This document shows positions 17,707-26,446 of a DNA stretch of 64,000 nucleotides, piece after piece. The notes under the pieces were generated by a model that made no database searches, had not been told where the DNA came from, and saw nothing but the letters and a program-made list of their open reading frames with translations. Position numbers and translations under genes: made by a program. Each line of letters opens with the position of its first letter. The first letter of the stretch is position 1. This DNA comes from Opitutus sp. (GTDB taxonomy: Bacteria > Verrucomicrobiota > Verrucomicrobiia > Opitutales > Opitutaceae): positions 1-64,000 of the forward strand of contig PNJQ01000002.1 of assembly GCA_013821985.1 (NCBI GenBank). Direction: 5' to 3'.

Positions 17707-19053
17707 ATGCTTCGACCCCTGTTACCCCTGGCGGTCCTGTTGGCCGTCGGCGTTTGCGCGCAGGAGAAGACGATCGTCTTCCAAGGCGCCCAACTCATCC
17801 CCATCGTCGGCGAGCCCATCGCCAATGGCGTGCTCGTTGTCCAAGGCGGCAAAATCCTCGCCGTCGGCGCGGCCGATAAAATCACCGTGCCTGCGGGCGC
17901 CGAAATCCACGACGCGCGCGGCAAAGTCATCATGCCCGGCCTCGTCGATTCGCACAGCCATGTCGGCGGCCCCGCCGGTGCGGATGCGTCGAGCGCGATC
18001 CAGCCCGACGTCCGCGCGCTCGACTCGATCGACGCGCAAAGTCCCTCAATCCAGAAGGCGCAGGCGGGCGGCATCACGACCGTCAACATCATGCCCGGCT
18101 CTGGCCACCTCATCAGCGGACAGACGGTCTATGCCAAACTCCGCGACGGCCGCACGATCGACGACATTCTGATCAAGTTCGACGACGGCTCGTTCGCCGG
18201 CGGCTTGAAGATGGCCAACGGCACCAACTCCCTTCGCGCTGCCGGCGGCAATTTCCCCGGCACCCGCGGCAGGTCCGCCGCCCTCGTGCGCGAACAGTTC
18301 ATCAAGGCGCAGGAATACAAGGCGAAGCTCGCGCGCGCCAACGGCGACCCGGAGAAAATGCCCGCGCGCGACCTCGCGCTGGAAGAACTCGTCGCGGTGA
18401 TGGACGGCAAGAAAGTCGTGCAGCACCACTCGCACCGGCACGACGACATCCTCACCGTGCTGCGCCTCGCGAAGGAATTTGGCTTCAAGGTCGTCCTTCA
18501 TCACGTGAGCGAAGGTTGGAAGGTTGCCGCCGAGATCGCGCAGGCCGGCGCCGCGTGCTCCGTCATCATCGTCGATTCGCCCGGCGGCAAACTCGAGACG
18601 AAGGAAGCCTCGTTCGAAACTCCCGCCGTGCTCGAGAAAGCCGGCGTGCTCGTCGGATTGCACACGGACGACGGCGTCACCGACTCGCGGCATTTTCTCC
18701 GCATCGCCGGCCTGGCGGTGCGCGGCGGCATGACGCGCGACGGCGCCCTGCGGGCCGTAACGATCGCGAACGCGAAGATCCTCGGTCTCGAAAACCGCGT
18801 TGGCTCGCTCGAAGTGGGCAAGGACGCCGACTTCATCCTCCTCTCCGGCGACCCGCTGAGCGTCTATACGCGCGTCGAAGAAACGTGGATCGAGGGCCGC
18901 AAGGTCTTCGATCTCACCGATCCGCAGGATCGCATTTATGCTCTCGGTGGCGCCGGCGCCGGCGACCCGCGCCGCGGGCAGCTTTGCTGTTTCGGCAACG
19001 CCTGGGAAATGATCGCCGCCGTCAACGCCCAACTCTACGGGAGCGCCCAATGA
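17707..19053 (+). CDS. Secreted amidohydrolase, imidazolonepropionase-like
   Basis: The 448-residue product has a signal peptide (LLPLAVLLAVGVCAQ) and the composite-domain amidohydrolase fold. The metal site begins at VIMPGLVDSHSHVGG, a further metal histidine lies in VVQHHSHRHDDILTV, and LHTDDGVTDSRHFLR carries the late catalytic Asp. The C-terminal KDADFILLSGDPLSVYTRV is the usual closing beta segment. These secreted enzymes commonly act on peptides or cyclic amides; the substrate here is unknown. Its stop overlaps the next gene, a paralogue, by 4 bp, so the two are probably made together and may pair. Confidence 0.85.
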   Translation: MLRPLLPLAVLLAVGVCAQEKTIVFQGAQLIPIVGEPIANGVLVVQGGKILAVGAADKITVPAGAEIHDARGKVIMPGLVDSHSHVGGPAGADASSAIQPDVRALDSIDAQSPSIQKAQAGGITTVNIMPGSGHLISGQTVYAKLRDGRTIDDILIKFDDGSFAGGLKMANGTNSLRAAGGNFPGTRGRSAALVREQFIKAQEYKAKLARANGDPEKMPARDLALEELVAVMDGKKVVQHHSHRHDDILTVLRLAKEFGFKVVLHHVSEGWKVAAEIAQAGAACSVIIVDSPGGKLETKEASFETPAVLEKAGVLVGLHTDDGVTDSRHFLRIAGLAVRGGMTRDGALRAVTIANAKILGLENRVGSLEVGKDADFILLSGDPLSVYTRVEETWIEGRKVFDLTDPQDRIYALGGAGAGDPRRGQLCCFGNAWEMIAAVNAQLYGSAQ

Positions 19054-20333
19054 ACCTGCGCAATTTCATCAACGCCATCGGCGTCCTCCTGGTGCTCTTT
19101 GCCGTCATCGCGTTCGCGCGCGCCGACGAGACCGCCGACATGCCGCTCGCGATTCACGCCGCGACGATTCACACCTCCGCGGGCGCTCCGATCCAAGACG
19201 GGCTCATTCTCGTCGGCCGCGACGGCAAGATCGGCTACGTCGGCCCCGCGAAGGATATGATGTATACCGCCGACCACCGCGTTGTGCGCGCGAAGGTCGT
19301 CACGCCCGGCTTAATCGACGCACGCGCCACCGTCGGCCTCTCCGGCCTGCTCAACCAGCCGCACGATCAGGACATGCTCGAGCGCTCCACCGCGGTGCAA
19401 CCGGAGTTGCGCGCACTCGACGCCTACAACGCGCAGGATCCACTCGTCGCCTGGGTGCGGAGCTTTGGCGTCACCACCGTCAACACCGGCCACGCGCCCG
19501 GCACGCTCGTCTCCGGCCAGACGATGATCGTGAAAACGCTCGGTCGGGAGAGCGACCACGACGTCGTCAACCCTGCGGCAATGACGACCGCTTCGCTGGG
19601 CACCAACGCGCTCAACCTTGCGGGCGGCCCCGGTGGCGGCGCGGCCGCGAGCGGTCCGCCGAAATCTCCCGGCACACGTTCGAAGGCCGTCGCGATGCTC
19701 CGCGCCGAATTGATCAAGGCGCAGGAATACGCGAAGAAGCGCGATGCCAAGGACGAATCGAAGCGTCCCGGCCGCGATCTGAAGCTCGAAACACTCGGCC
19801 GCGCCCTCGATGGTTCGCAGCCGTTGCTGATTACCGCGCAGAAGCATCTCGATATCCTCGCCGCGCTGCGCATCGCGCAGGAGTTCAACCTCAAGATCGT
19901 CCTCGACGGCTGCGCTGACGCCCACCTCGTCCTCGATGCGATCAAGGCGAGCGGTTTCCCGGTGATCCTGCATCCGACGCTGGCGCGCGCCAACGAGGAC
20001 ACGGAAAATCTCGCGATGGACACCGCGAAGAAACTCCACGACGCCGGCATCCCGTTCGCGCTGCAAAGCGGCTACGAGTCCTACGTGCCAAAGACGCGCG
20101 TCGTTCTCTTCGAAGCCGCCGTCGCCGCCGGCAAGGGCCTCGGGTTCGACGCTGCGCTCGCGAGTGTGACGATCAACGCCGCAAAGATCCTCGGCATCGC
20201 CGACCGCGCGGGCTCGCTGGAGAAAGGCAAGGATGCCGACCTCGCGCTCTTCGACGGTGATCCTTTTGAATACACCAGCCACTGCATCGGCACCGTGATC
20301 AACGGGAAGTTGTTCGACGGCGAGAAGCACTGA
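19050..20333 (+). CDS. Second secreted amidohydrolase-like protein
   Basis: This paralogue of the preceding gene is 427 residues from the ATG at 19050 (ATGA overlap). It begins with a signal peptide (FINAIGVLLVLFAVIAFARA). It keeps VTPGLIDARATVGL where the first gene has GLVDSHSHVG, so both metal-binding histidines of the HxH motif are replaced. LLITAQKHLDILAAL retains a single histidine in the second region. The closing KDADLALFDGDPFEYTSHC is conserved. Loss of the HxH pair suggests it is a non-catalytic partner or has changed activity; this is inference from sequence. Confidence 0.82.
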   Translation: MNLRNFINAIGVLLVLFAVIAFARADETADMPLAIHAATIHTSAGAPIQDGLILVGRDGKIGYVGPAKDMMYTADHRVVRAKVVTPGLIDARATVGLSGLLNQPHDQDMLERSTAVQPELRALDAYNAQDPLVAWVRSFGVTTVNTGHAPGTLVSGQTMIVKTLGRESDHDVVNPAAMTTASLGTNALNLAGGPGGGAAASGPPKSPGTRSKAVAMLRAELIKAQEYAKKRDAKDESKRPGRDLKLETLGRALDGSQPLLITAQKHLDILAALRIAQEFNLKIVLDGCADAHLVLDAIKASGFPVILHPTLARANEDTENLAMDTAKKLHDAGIPFALQSGYESYVPKTRVVLFEAAVAAGKGLGFDAALASVTINAAKILGIADRAGSLEKGKDADLALFDGDPFEYTSHCIGTVINGKLFDGEKH

Positions 20334-20370
20334 CCGGATTCCGAAATATCGTCGCCGCTTCGAGTTGGTG

Positions 20371-20436
20371 CGGGAGGGGTCGTTGCCCTCAACGGCCCGC
20401 GAACGTGTCGGGCGCTTGAGGGCAAGCGCCCCTCCC
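20371..20436. repeat. Variant family A-like inverted repeat
   Basis: cgggaggggtcgttgccctc and gagggcaagcgcccctccc form an inverted pair around a short GC-rich spacer, between the second amidohydrolase gene and the MDR gene. It resembles family A in the gggagggg arm but has a different core. Confidence 0.65.
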
Positions 20437-20561
20437 TTCGCGGCGACGATGCGCGCTGGAAGGCGTGGCAATACCCGCGCCGCCAGTCATCGCGCAAAAT
20501 TCAGTCGCGCTGCACCGGCTCCGCATTTGCGCCCGCTCCCGGTGCCGCTAGGCTCCCGTCC

Positions 20562-21557
20562 ATGAAAGCCGCCCAACTCGTCGGTCTGAAACAACCGGTT
20601 GCGCTCAGCGACGTGCCCGCCCCCGTCGCCGGCCCCGGCCAAGCGGTCGTGCAACTGAAGGCGGCGGCGCTCAATCACCGCGACGTGTGGATTCAGCAGG
20701 GGCTTTATCCCGGCATCGCTTTGCCCATCACGCCCGGTTCGGACGGCGCGGGCGTCGTTACCGCGGTGGGCAGCGCAGCCGATGCCGCGTGGGTCGGGCG
20801 CGAAGTGATCATCAATCCCTCGCTCGACTGGGGCGCGGATCCGCGCGCGCAAGGACCGAAGTTTCGCATCCTCGGCATGCCGGACGCCGGCACGTTCGCG
20901 GAGCAGATCGGGGTTCCCGCCGCCAATCTCGCACCGAAGCCGGCGCATCTCAGCTGGGAGGAGGCCGCCGCGCTGCCGCTCGCGGGCCTCACCGCCTGGC
21001 GCGCGCTCTTCACGCGCGCGCAGCTCAAGGCCGGCGAGCGCGTGCTCGTCACCGGCACGGGCGGCGGTGCGGCGCTGTTCGCGTTGCAGTTCGCGGTGGC
21101 CGCCGGCGCGCAGGTGTGGGTCACGTCGAGTTCGCCGGACAAAATACTTCGCGCCAAGGCGCTGGGCGCGCTCGGCGGCGCGAATTACCGCGAGGCCGAC
21201 TGGAGCGAGCAACTTGCGAAGGCGGCAGGTGCGTTCGACGTGATTGTCGATAGCGCCGGCGGCGAGGGATTTCTCAAACTCATCGATCTCACCGCGCCCG
21301 GCGGGCGGATCGTGTTTTTCGGCGCGACCGCGGGAAACCCGAAGCTGTTCGAAATGCGGAAGTGCTTTTTCCGCCAGATCAACGTGCTCGGCACCACGAT
21401 GGGTTCGCCGGTGGATTTCGCGGGCATGACTCAGCTCGTGGCGGCGAGAAAGCTTCGGCCGGTCGTGGACACGGCGTTCCCGCTCACGGATGCCGAGCAG
21501 GCGTTCCGCCACATGGAAGCAGCCGCACAATTTGGGAAGATTGTGCTGACGATGTGA
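20562..21557 (+). CDS. Zinc-independent MDR oxidoreductase, quinone-oxidoreductase-like
   Basis: This 331-residue medium-chain dehydrogenase/reductase has the GroES-like N-terminal half (ALNHRDVWIQQGLYPGIALP, ITPGSDGAGVVTAVGS) and a Rossmann half with VLVTGTGGGAALFALQFA. Zinc-ligand cysteines of classical alcohol dehydrogenases are not seen, which favours the NADPH-quinone reductase or enoyl-reductase branch. The substrate cannot be deduced. It stands alone on the plus strand with a family B repeat after its stop. Confidence 0.85.
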   Translation: MKAAQLVGLKQPVALSDVPAPVAGPGQAVVQLKAAALNHRDVWIQQGLYPGIALPITPGSDGAGVVTAVGSAADAAWVGREVIINPSLDWGADPRAQGPKFRILGMPDAGTFAEQIGVPAANLAPKPAHLSWEEAAALPLAGLTAWRALFTRAQLKAGERVLVTGTGGGAALFALQFAVAAGAQVWVTSSSPDKILRAKALGALGGANYREADWSEQLAKAAGAFDVIVDSAGGEGFLKLIDLTAPGGRIVFFGATAGNPKLFEMRKCFFRQINVLGTTMGSPVDFAGMTQLVAARKLRPVVDTAFPLTDAEQAFRHMEAAAQFGKIVLTM

Positions 21558-21587
21558 GCGGGACGCGGCGCGCCAATTGTCTGTGAC

Positions 21588-21677
21588 TTTGTAGGAGCCT
21601 GCTTGCAGGCGATAATGACGTCCGCAGCCGCTGCCTTTTCCGCCGATTTTTTTCGCCTGCAAGCAGGCTCCTACAAA
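21588..21677. repeat. Family B paired palindromic repeat between convergent genes
   Basis: tttgtaggagcctgcttgca and its inverted copy tgcaagcaggctcctacaaa are separated by about 50 bases, between the convergent MDR and DUF1772-like genes. Confidence 0.85.
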
Positions 21678-21697
21678 AATTTCCGCCACGCGGCCGC

Positions 21698-22138
21698 TCA
21701 AATCGCGGACAGGCTGAACAGCCACACGCCGATCATCACGGCGCGCGCGGTCCAAGCGAGAGTGCGCGACCAGTTGGCAAAAACGAGCTGGCGGTGCGCC
21801 TCGGCATTGTAGCCGGTCGCGAGCCGTCGGTGCAGCGGCATCTCGACGGCGAATGTCACCGCCCAGTTCATGGCGATCAGCACGAGCGAACCGAGGAACA
21901 GCGGCCCGCGCACGCCCAGCCAGAAAAGGAGCCCGGCCGTGACCAACTCAGCGCCGATCAACGGCGCAACGACGAACGTCACGGCGCGCACGTAGCGGCG
22001 GTGGTAGGCGGCGAACCGGTCCGCCCCGATCGCGTCGAACAGCGGATAGACCGCGAGTTGCACGACCCACACCAGTCCGGCGAGCGCCGCGGTGGCGGCG
22101 GCATGGATGAGGGCGAGGTGCGCAAGATTGAGTGACAT
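21698..22138 (-). CDS. Small four-helix membrane protein, DUF1772-like
   Basis: From the ATG at 22138 (MSLNLAHLALIHAAAT) the product is 146 residues with four hydrophobic helices: about 8-30, 55-75, 80-100 and 122-142. WVVQLAVYPLFDAIG early and MNWAVTFAVEMPLHRRLATG later resemble the DUF1772 / anthrone-oxygenase-like membrane family. No biochemical function can be assigned. The frame continues 44 codons upstream, but that part is not membrane-like and would cross into the terC leader. It is divergent from terC by 118 bp. Confidence 0.7.
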   Translation of the reverse strand: MSLNLAHLALIHAAATAALAGLVWVVQLAVYPLFDAIGADRFAAYHRRYVRAVTFVVAPLIGAELVTAGLLFWLGVRGPLFLGSLVLIAMNWAVTFAVEMPLHRRLATGYNAEAHRQLVFANWSRTLAWTARAVMIGVWLFSLSAI

Positions 22139-22256
22139 GCCGCTGAGCGAAGCGCAGCCGGCCGCACGGTCAAGGCGTGGCTGGAATCTTCCCGCGGCTT
22201 TCCAACCAGCGTTCGCTTGCAGCGGGAGGCGGCGCGCCGATTCTCCGGCGCGTCCC

Positions 22257-23273
22257 ATGACGTCCGTCACTCTCTTCCCTTTTGCCGATTACTGGTGGTT
22301 CTACGGCCTGTTCACGCTGTTCGTGCTCGGCATGCTCGCGCTCGACCTCGGGGTGTTCCACCGCGACGCACACGAGGTGAAATTCAAGGAGGCGCTCGCG
22401 TGGAGCACGGTGTGGATCACGCTCGCGCTGGCGTTCGGCTACGGCCTCTACACCTACGCGCTGCACCAATTCCCGCTCGACCCGCGGCTCGTCGGACTCG
22501 ATCACGCCGCACTCGCGAAACAGACCGGTCTCGAATACCTGACCGGCTTCGTCGTCGAGAAATCGCTCTCGGTGGACAACATTTTCGTGTTCGTCGTCGT
22601 GTTCAGCTATTTCGCGATTCCGGCGAAATACCAGCACCGCGTCCTGTTCTACGGCATTCTCGGCGCGCTCATCTTCCGCGTCATCTTCATCACGCTCGGT
22701 GCGGTGCTGATGCAGTTCCACTGGGTCATCTGGCTCTTCGGGGCGTTCCTCATCCTCACCGGGTTCAAACTGCTCTTCGTGCCGGAGAAGCCGATCGAGC
22801 CGGAAAAGAATCCGGTCATCCGCCTGCTGCGGAAAGTGCTGCCAGTGACCCCGCAGCTCGAGGGACAGAAATTTTTGCTGCGCAAGAACGGCGTGCTGCA
22901 CGCAACGCCGCTGCTGGTGTGTTTGGTCTTTGTCGAGCTGACGGACATCGTCTTCGCGGTCGATAGCGTGCCGGCGATCTTCGCGCTGACCAAGGAGCCG
23001 TTGATTGTCTTTACGTCGAACGTCTTCGCGATTCTGGGCCTGCGCGCGATGTTCTTCATGCTGGCCGGAGTGATGCACAAGTTCCGGCTGCTGAAATACG
23101 GCCTCGGCCTCGTGTTGGTGTTCGTCGGCCTGAAGATGGTGTGGTTGAACGAGGCGTTTGGCGGAAAGTTCCCGATTACCTGGTCGCTCGGCATCATCGG
23201 CGGCATCATCGCCGCATCGGTTGTGCTCTCGCTCGCGATCCCGGCCAGGCCATCGACGCCGCGCGGCGCGTAG
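22257..23273 (+). CDS. TerC/Alx-family integral membrane protein
   Basis: TerC-family proteins have been linked to tellurite resistance and, for Alx and TerC, to manganese export. The 338-residue protein has about eight to nine helices. It carries the acidic membrane motifs of the family: LALDLGVFHRD near residue 26, VEKSLSVDNIFVFVVVFSYF near 100, and LVFVELTDIVFAVDSVPAIF near 223, followed by VFTSNVFAILGLRAMFFML. The ATG at 22257 is chosen as the codon just before the first helix (ADYWWFYGLFTLFVLGM). No manganese riboswitch was recognisable upstream. Confidence 0.92.
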   Translation: MTSVTLFPFADYWWFYGLFTLFVLGMLALDLGVFHRDAHEVKFKEALAWSTVWITLALAFGYGLYTYALHQFPLDPRLVGLDHAALAKQTGLEYLTGFVVEKSLSVDNIFVFVVVFSYFAIPAKYQHRVLFYGILGALIFRVIFITLGAVLMQFHWVIWLFGAFLILTGFKLLFVPEKPIEPEKNPVIRLLRKVLPVTPQLEGQKFLLRKNGVLHATPLLVCLVFVELTDIVFAVDSVPAIFALTKEPLIVFTSNVFAILGLRAMFFMLAGVMHKFRLLKYGLGLVLVFVGLKMVWLNEAFGGKFPITWSLGIIGGIIAASVVLSLAIPARPSTPRGA

Positions 23274-23280
23274 ATTGGCG

Positions 23281-23366
23281 GTAGGAGCCTGCTTGCAGGC
23301 GATGAAGGGCGATCGAACGCGGGCTTGAGGTGCGAATGTCCTGATCGCCTGCAAGCAGGCTCCTAC
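23281..23366. repeat. Family B paired palindromic repeat between convergent genes
   Basis: gtaggagcctgcttgcaggc and its inverted copy gcctgcaagcaggctcctac lie between the convergent terC and exoD-like genes. Confidence 0.85.
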
Positions 23367-23381
23367 ACGGGCTGGTCCCCC

Positions 23382-24026
23382 CTAGCTTCGCAGCCACTGC
23401 ACTAACGCCTGCACCAGCTCCGTCGCCGCCTCGCCGAGAAATACGAAATACAACACGCCGGCGGCGAACACCACGTAGCCGAGCACGATCGCCACGCCGT
23501 CGCGTTCGAGCAGGCCGCCCGCGAGCAGCAGGATCGACCATGCGGGAAAACTGTTTGTGAACGGAATCGGCAGCGGCAACAGCAGCGCGAGCGCCGCGAC
23601 GAGCATGAGCAGCGCATGCAATTGGTTGAGCAGCGCCGTGTCGGTGACCGCGGCCAAGCGCGGACGCAGCAGCTTTTCCAGCCAGCCGAGAATCCTTTTC
23701 GCCACGGCGAAAAGCCGGCCGAAGAACCCGGCCGGCAGTTCGCGGCGCTGCAAATTTTTCGGCAGCCAGGGCCGCTGACCGAGCGTGAGGCGGAACGCGA
23801 TGGCCGCGATCGCGAGGCCGAACGGCGTGGAGAGACCGGGCAGCGGCAGCGGCGTCAGAAACGGCAGCGCGAGCAGGATGACGAGCAGCAGATACGCCCG
23901 TCCGCGCAGCACGTAAATCACCTCGCGCAGCGTGAGCGGGCCTTCCGTCGATCGCGCCTGCAGGTCCGCCAGTTCCTCGGAGAGCTTGCGGGGCAACGCC
24001 ACGTTACGTGCCGCGTTTGTTGCCAT
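23382..24026 (-). CDS. ExoD-family membrane protein
   Basis: This 214-residue protein has the ExoD pattern: an N-terminal helix with KLSEELADLQARSTEGPLT, then LREVIYVLRGRAYLLLVILL, the loop FLTPLPLPGLSTPFGLAIA, the QRPWLPKNLQRRELP motif, and three or four C-terminal helices. ExoD was named for an exopolysaccharide phenotype in rhizobia, but its molecular function is not known. Its start overlaps the end of queE by 23 bp, so it may be co-transcribed with the queuosine genes. Confidence 0.85.
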   Translation of the reverse strand: MATNAARNVALPRKLSEELADLQARSTEGPLTLREVIYVLRGRAYLLLVILLALPFLTPLPLPGLSTPFGLAIAAIAFRLTLGQRPWLPKNLQRRELPAGFFGRLFAVAKRILGWLEKLLRPRLAAVTDTALLNQLHALLMLVAALALLLPLPIPFTNSFPAWSILLLAGGLLERDGVAIVLGYVVFAAGVLYFVFLGEAATELVQALVQWLRS

Positions 24027-24702
24027 AGAGCTCGACGTGCAAGCGATGAGCGTAGCGGAAGCCGCGCGCCTTGCACAATTCGCTCAGCCACGCTGCGCGC
24101 GCCCGCAGCGTTTCGAGGGTCGTCCCTTCCGGCATGAGCAGAATTTTGTGGGGCGGCACGGCGCATTCGGTCTCGCGAAGCAACGTCTCGATTTCGGCCA
24201 CGTCCGCTTCGGAGCTGACGACGAACTTCAACTGGTAGTCCGCGCACCACGCGATCCACTCCGCAATCACGGCCGGCTGCCGGCGGAGGGCCTCGTGTTT
24301 CGCGCGCCAGATGTCGTCGAGCCGCGCATCCGGCGCGGAGTGCGCGAGCTTCGGGCTGAGCGAGGCGAGATCGCACGCGATGCCGCGCGGGGGCACGGTG
24401 GCGGCGGTTTCGATCGTGAGGTGGTAGCCGCCTTCCTTGAGCTGGAACGCCAACTCGTGAATCTGCGGCGCGATCATCGGCTCGCCGCCGGTGAGGACAA
24501 CGTGCTTCGCCGCCCCGTGCGTCTGCACGCGCGCGACGATTTCCGGAACCTCGAATTGCTCGCCCTCGGGATTCCACGACGCGTAGGGCGTGTCGCACCA
24601 GTTGCAGCGCAGGTTGCAGCCGCTGGTGCGGACGAAGACCGACGGCACGCCGGTGAGTTCGCCTTCGCCTTGGAGCGAGTAGAAGATTTCGGAGATCAGC
24701 AT
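24004..24702 (-). CDS. queE: 7-carboxy-7-deazaguanine synthase (radical SAM)
   Basis: QueE makes the 7-deazaguanine core on the queuosine route. The 232-residue protein begins MLISEIFYSLQGEGELTGVP, the typical QueE start, and has the radical-SAM cluster CNLRCNWCDTPYASW near residue 31 with the CxxxCxxC spacing, then HVVLTGGEPMI. I chose the ATG at 24702 because it begins exactly at the family start; in-frame upstream codons translate a repeated segment. It lies 49 bp downstream of queC on the same strand. Confidence 0.95.
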   Translation of the reverse strand: MLISEIFYSLQGEGELTGVPSVFVRTSGCNLRCNWCDTPYASWNPEGEQFEVPEIVARVQTHGAAKHVVLTGGEPMIAPQIHELAFQLKEGGYHLTIETAATVPPRGIACDLASLSPKLAHSAPDARLDDIWRAKHEALRRQPAVIAEWIAWCADYQLKFVVSSEADVAEIETLLRETECAVPPHKILLMPEGTTLETLRARAAWLSELCKARGFRYAHRLHVELYGNKRGT

Positions 24703-24751
24703 TCTGGAAGGGGAATTATGGGACCTATAGGACCCATGAGACCCATAGGAT
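24703..24751. repeat. Degenerate short-period repeat between queC and queE
   Basis: The spacer reads gggacctataggacccatga then gacccataggatctataag, i.e. several imperfect copies of a roughly 9-10 base unit ggacc(t/c)ata. It separates two genes of one pathway. It translates in frame upstream of queE as a Tyr-Arg-Ser-His-Gly series, which is why the longer queE start is rejected. Confidence 0.55.
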
Positions 24752-25441
24752 CTATAAGCGAGCGGGCCGCGCAGGCAAAGGCGGTGTGGCCTCGTAGCGG
24801 GTGGGATCGACGAGCGCTGCCTGCTGAAACGCCTCGCGGCGCTCGACACACGTGCCGCATTTGCCGCAGTGGATTTCGCCGCCTTTGTAGCACGACCAGG
24901 TTTGCGCGAAATCGACGCCGAGCCGCCCGCCCTCGGCGGCGATCTGACCTTTGCTCAAAGCGATGAACGGACGCAGCAACTGGATGCCCGCATAGGTGCC
25001 GAGTCGCAGCGCATCGCCCATCGCGCGCATGAAGTCCTCGCGGCAGTCCGGGTAGATCGCGTGGTCGCCGCCATGCGCGGCGATGACCAACCCGTCGGCG
25101 CCGACGCTCTCCGCAAATCCGCCCGCGACCGCCAGCATGATGCCGTTGCGAAACGGCACGACGGTGCGCTTCATGTTTTCGTCCGCGTAATGACCTTCGG
25201 GAATGTCGCCGCCCGATTTCAGCAAGTCCGACGTGAAGTGCTCGCCGATGAACGGCAGCGGCACCACGTGATGGGGCGCGCCGACCTGCCGGGCATGCGC
25301 GGCGGCGAACGGGATCTCACAGTGGTTGTGCTTGGCGCCGTAATCGAAGCTCAACACCGCTCGCACGACGTGCTCCCGCCGCGCCCAGTGGAGCGCGGTC
25401 ACGGAATCCATCCCGCCGGAGCAGAGCACGACGACGTTCAT
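24752..25441 (-). CDS. queC: 7-cyano-7-deazaguanine synthase
   Basis: QueC converts the QueE product to preQ0 with ATP and ammonia. The 229-residue protein has the PP-loop VVLCSGGMDSVTALHW at residues 4-19. A C-terminal zinc site of cysteines follows in SCYKGGEIHCGKCGTCVERR near 195. VPFRNGIMLAVAGGFAESVG in the middle is also typical. It precedes queE on the same strand. Other queuosine genes (queD, queF, tgt) are not in the window, and no preQ1-type riboswitch was recognised upstream. Confidence 0.96.
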   Translation of the reverse strand: MNVVVLCSGGMDSVTALHWARREHVVRAVLSFDYGAKHNHCEIPFAAAHARQVGAPHHVVPLPFIGEHFTSDLLKSGGDIPEGHYADENMKRTVVPFRNGIMLAVAGGFAESVGADGLVIAAHGGDHAIYPDCREDFMRAMGDALRLGTYAGIQLLRPFIALSKGQIAAEGGRLGVDFAQTWSCYKGGEIHCGKCGTCVERREAFQQAALVDPTRYEATPPLPARPARL

Positions 25442-25509
25442 CGGCAGGCATTGGCCACAAAAAGCGCAGAAAGCACAAAGAGAAACTGCGGGCGCTGGGA
25501 GTCGAGGGT

Positions 25510-25578
25510 GGTGGGAGGGGCTTTACGCCCCGACTAAGCGCCGACGCCGGAATGTCGGGGCATAAAGCCCCTCCCACC
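25510..25578. repeat. Family A paired palindromic repeat
   Basis: ggtgggaggggctttacgcc and its inverted copy ggcataaagcccctcccacc are separated by about 28 bases, in the divergent interval between queC and the GDPD gene. It differs from the copy at 3733 by a single base or so per arm. Confidence 0.8.
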
Positions 25579-25701
25579 GCCTGCCTCTGCAGGAATGAAA
25601 TCGCGCTAAATCGTTATCCCGCGACTGCCTCGCTCATCGCAAAACCGCCTTCTCCTATCACCCAGTTGCCTCCGTGAGCATTTTGTCTTCCTCTGTTTTC
25701 T

Positions 25702-26403
25702 GTGGCCCAATCGCCCCGTCCTTTGATCTTCGCCCATCGCGGCGCCTCCGTGGAGGCGTCCGAGAATTCCCTCGCGGCGTTCCGTCGCGCCATCGCGGTG
25801 CGGGCCGATGGCATCGAGCTCGATGCGCGGGTGACGCGCGATGGCGTCGCGGTGGTCTTCCACGACGCCAACCTGCGGCGCCTCACGGGCAAGACCGGGC
25901 GAATCGACCGCCTGACTTGGCGTGAGCTGACCCAGTTTCGGCTGCCCAACGGCGAGGGTATCCCGCGGCTCGCGGACGTCCTGCGCCTCACGCGCGGCAA
26001 ACTCATCGTGCAAATCGAGATCAAGGCTGGCACGCCCGTCGCGCCCGTGGTCCGGGCCGTCCAGGCGGCCCGCGCCACTGCGTCCGTTGTCCTCGCCTCG
26101 TTCGACGCGGCGCTCGTGCGCGCGGCCGCGCGGCTGGCACCGGCGGTGCCCCGCATGCTGATTTCCGAGGGTCGGGCCTCGCCCACCGCGCTCGTCCGCC
26201 AACTTGCCGCCTGTTCTGCGGGCGGTTTGAGTGTCGATTTCCGCGCCGTAAAAGGGGCGGATTGGGTGCGATTTCTTCATTCTCGCGGGGTCGCCGTGTG
26301 GTGCTGGACGGTCAACGATGCCGCGGTCGCCCGACGGCTGGCCGGGTGGGAAATTCAGGCGGTTTTGGGAGATAATCCGGCCTTGCTGCGCCGCGCGCTT
26401 TAG
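25702..26403 (+). CDS. Glycerophosphodiester phosphodiesterase family protein
   Basis: This 233-residue GDPD-fold enzyme starts with GTG. It shows LIFAHRGASVEASENSLAAF near residue 9, ELDARVTRDGVAVVFHDANL near 38 with the metal and catalytic residues, and VQIEIKAGT near 109. VWCWTVNDAAVARRLAGW near the end is the usual closing motif. It hydrolyses glycerophosphodiesters to glycerol-3-P and alcohol. No signal peptide is seen, so it is probably cytoplasmic and UgpQ-like. It lies 43 bp before the HDAC-like gene. Confidence 0.92.
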   Translation: MAQSPRPLIFAHRGASVEASENSLAAFRRAIAVRADGIELDARVTRDGVAVVFHDANLRRLTGKTGRIDRLTWRELTQFRLPNGEGIPRLADVLRLTRGKLIVQIEIKAGTPVAPVVRAVQAARATASVVLASFDAALVRAAARLAPAVPRMLISEGRASPTALVRQLAACSAGGLSVDFRAVKGADWVRFLHSRGVAVWCWTVNDAAVARRLAGWEIQAVLGDNPALLRRAL

Positions 26404-26446
26404 GCTTTTTGTTCGCCTTCCCTCCGTCCGTAGGCGGACACAGTTC

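Noticed and set aside
22139-22256. Possible yybP-ykoY manganese riboswitch before terC
   Set aside because: The interval is only 118 bp and contains no recognisable paired core of that class.
25442-25701. Possible preQ1 riboswitch upstream of queC
   Set aside because: The interval is explained mainly by a family A palindrome; no preQ1 aptamer pattern was seen.
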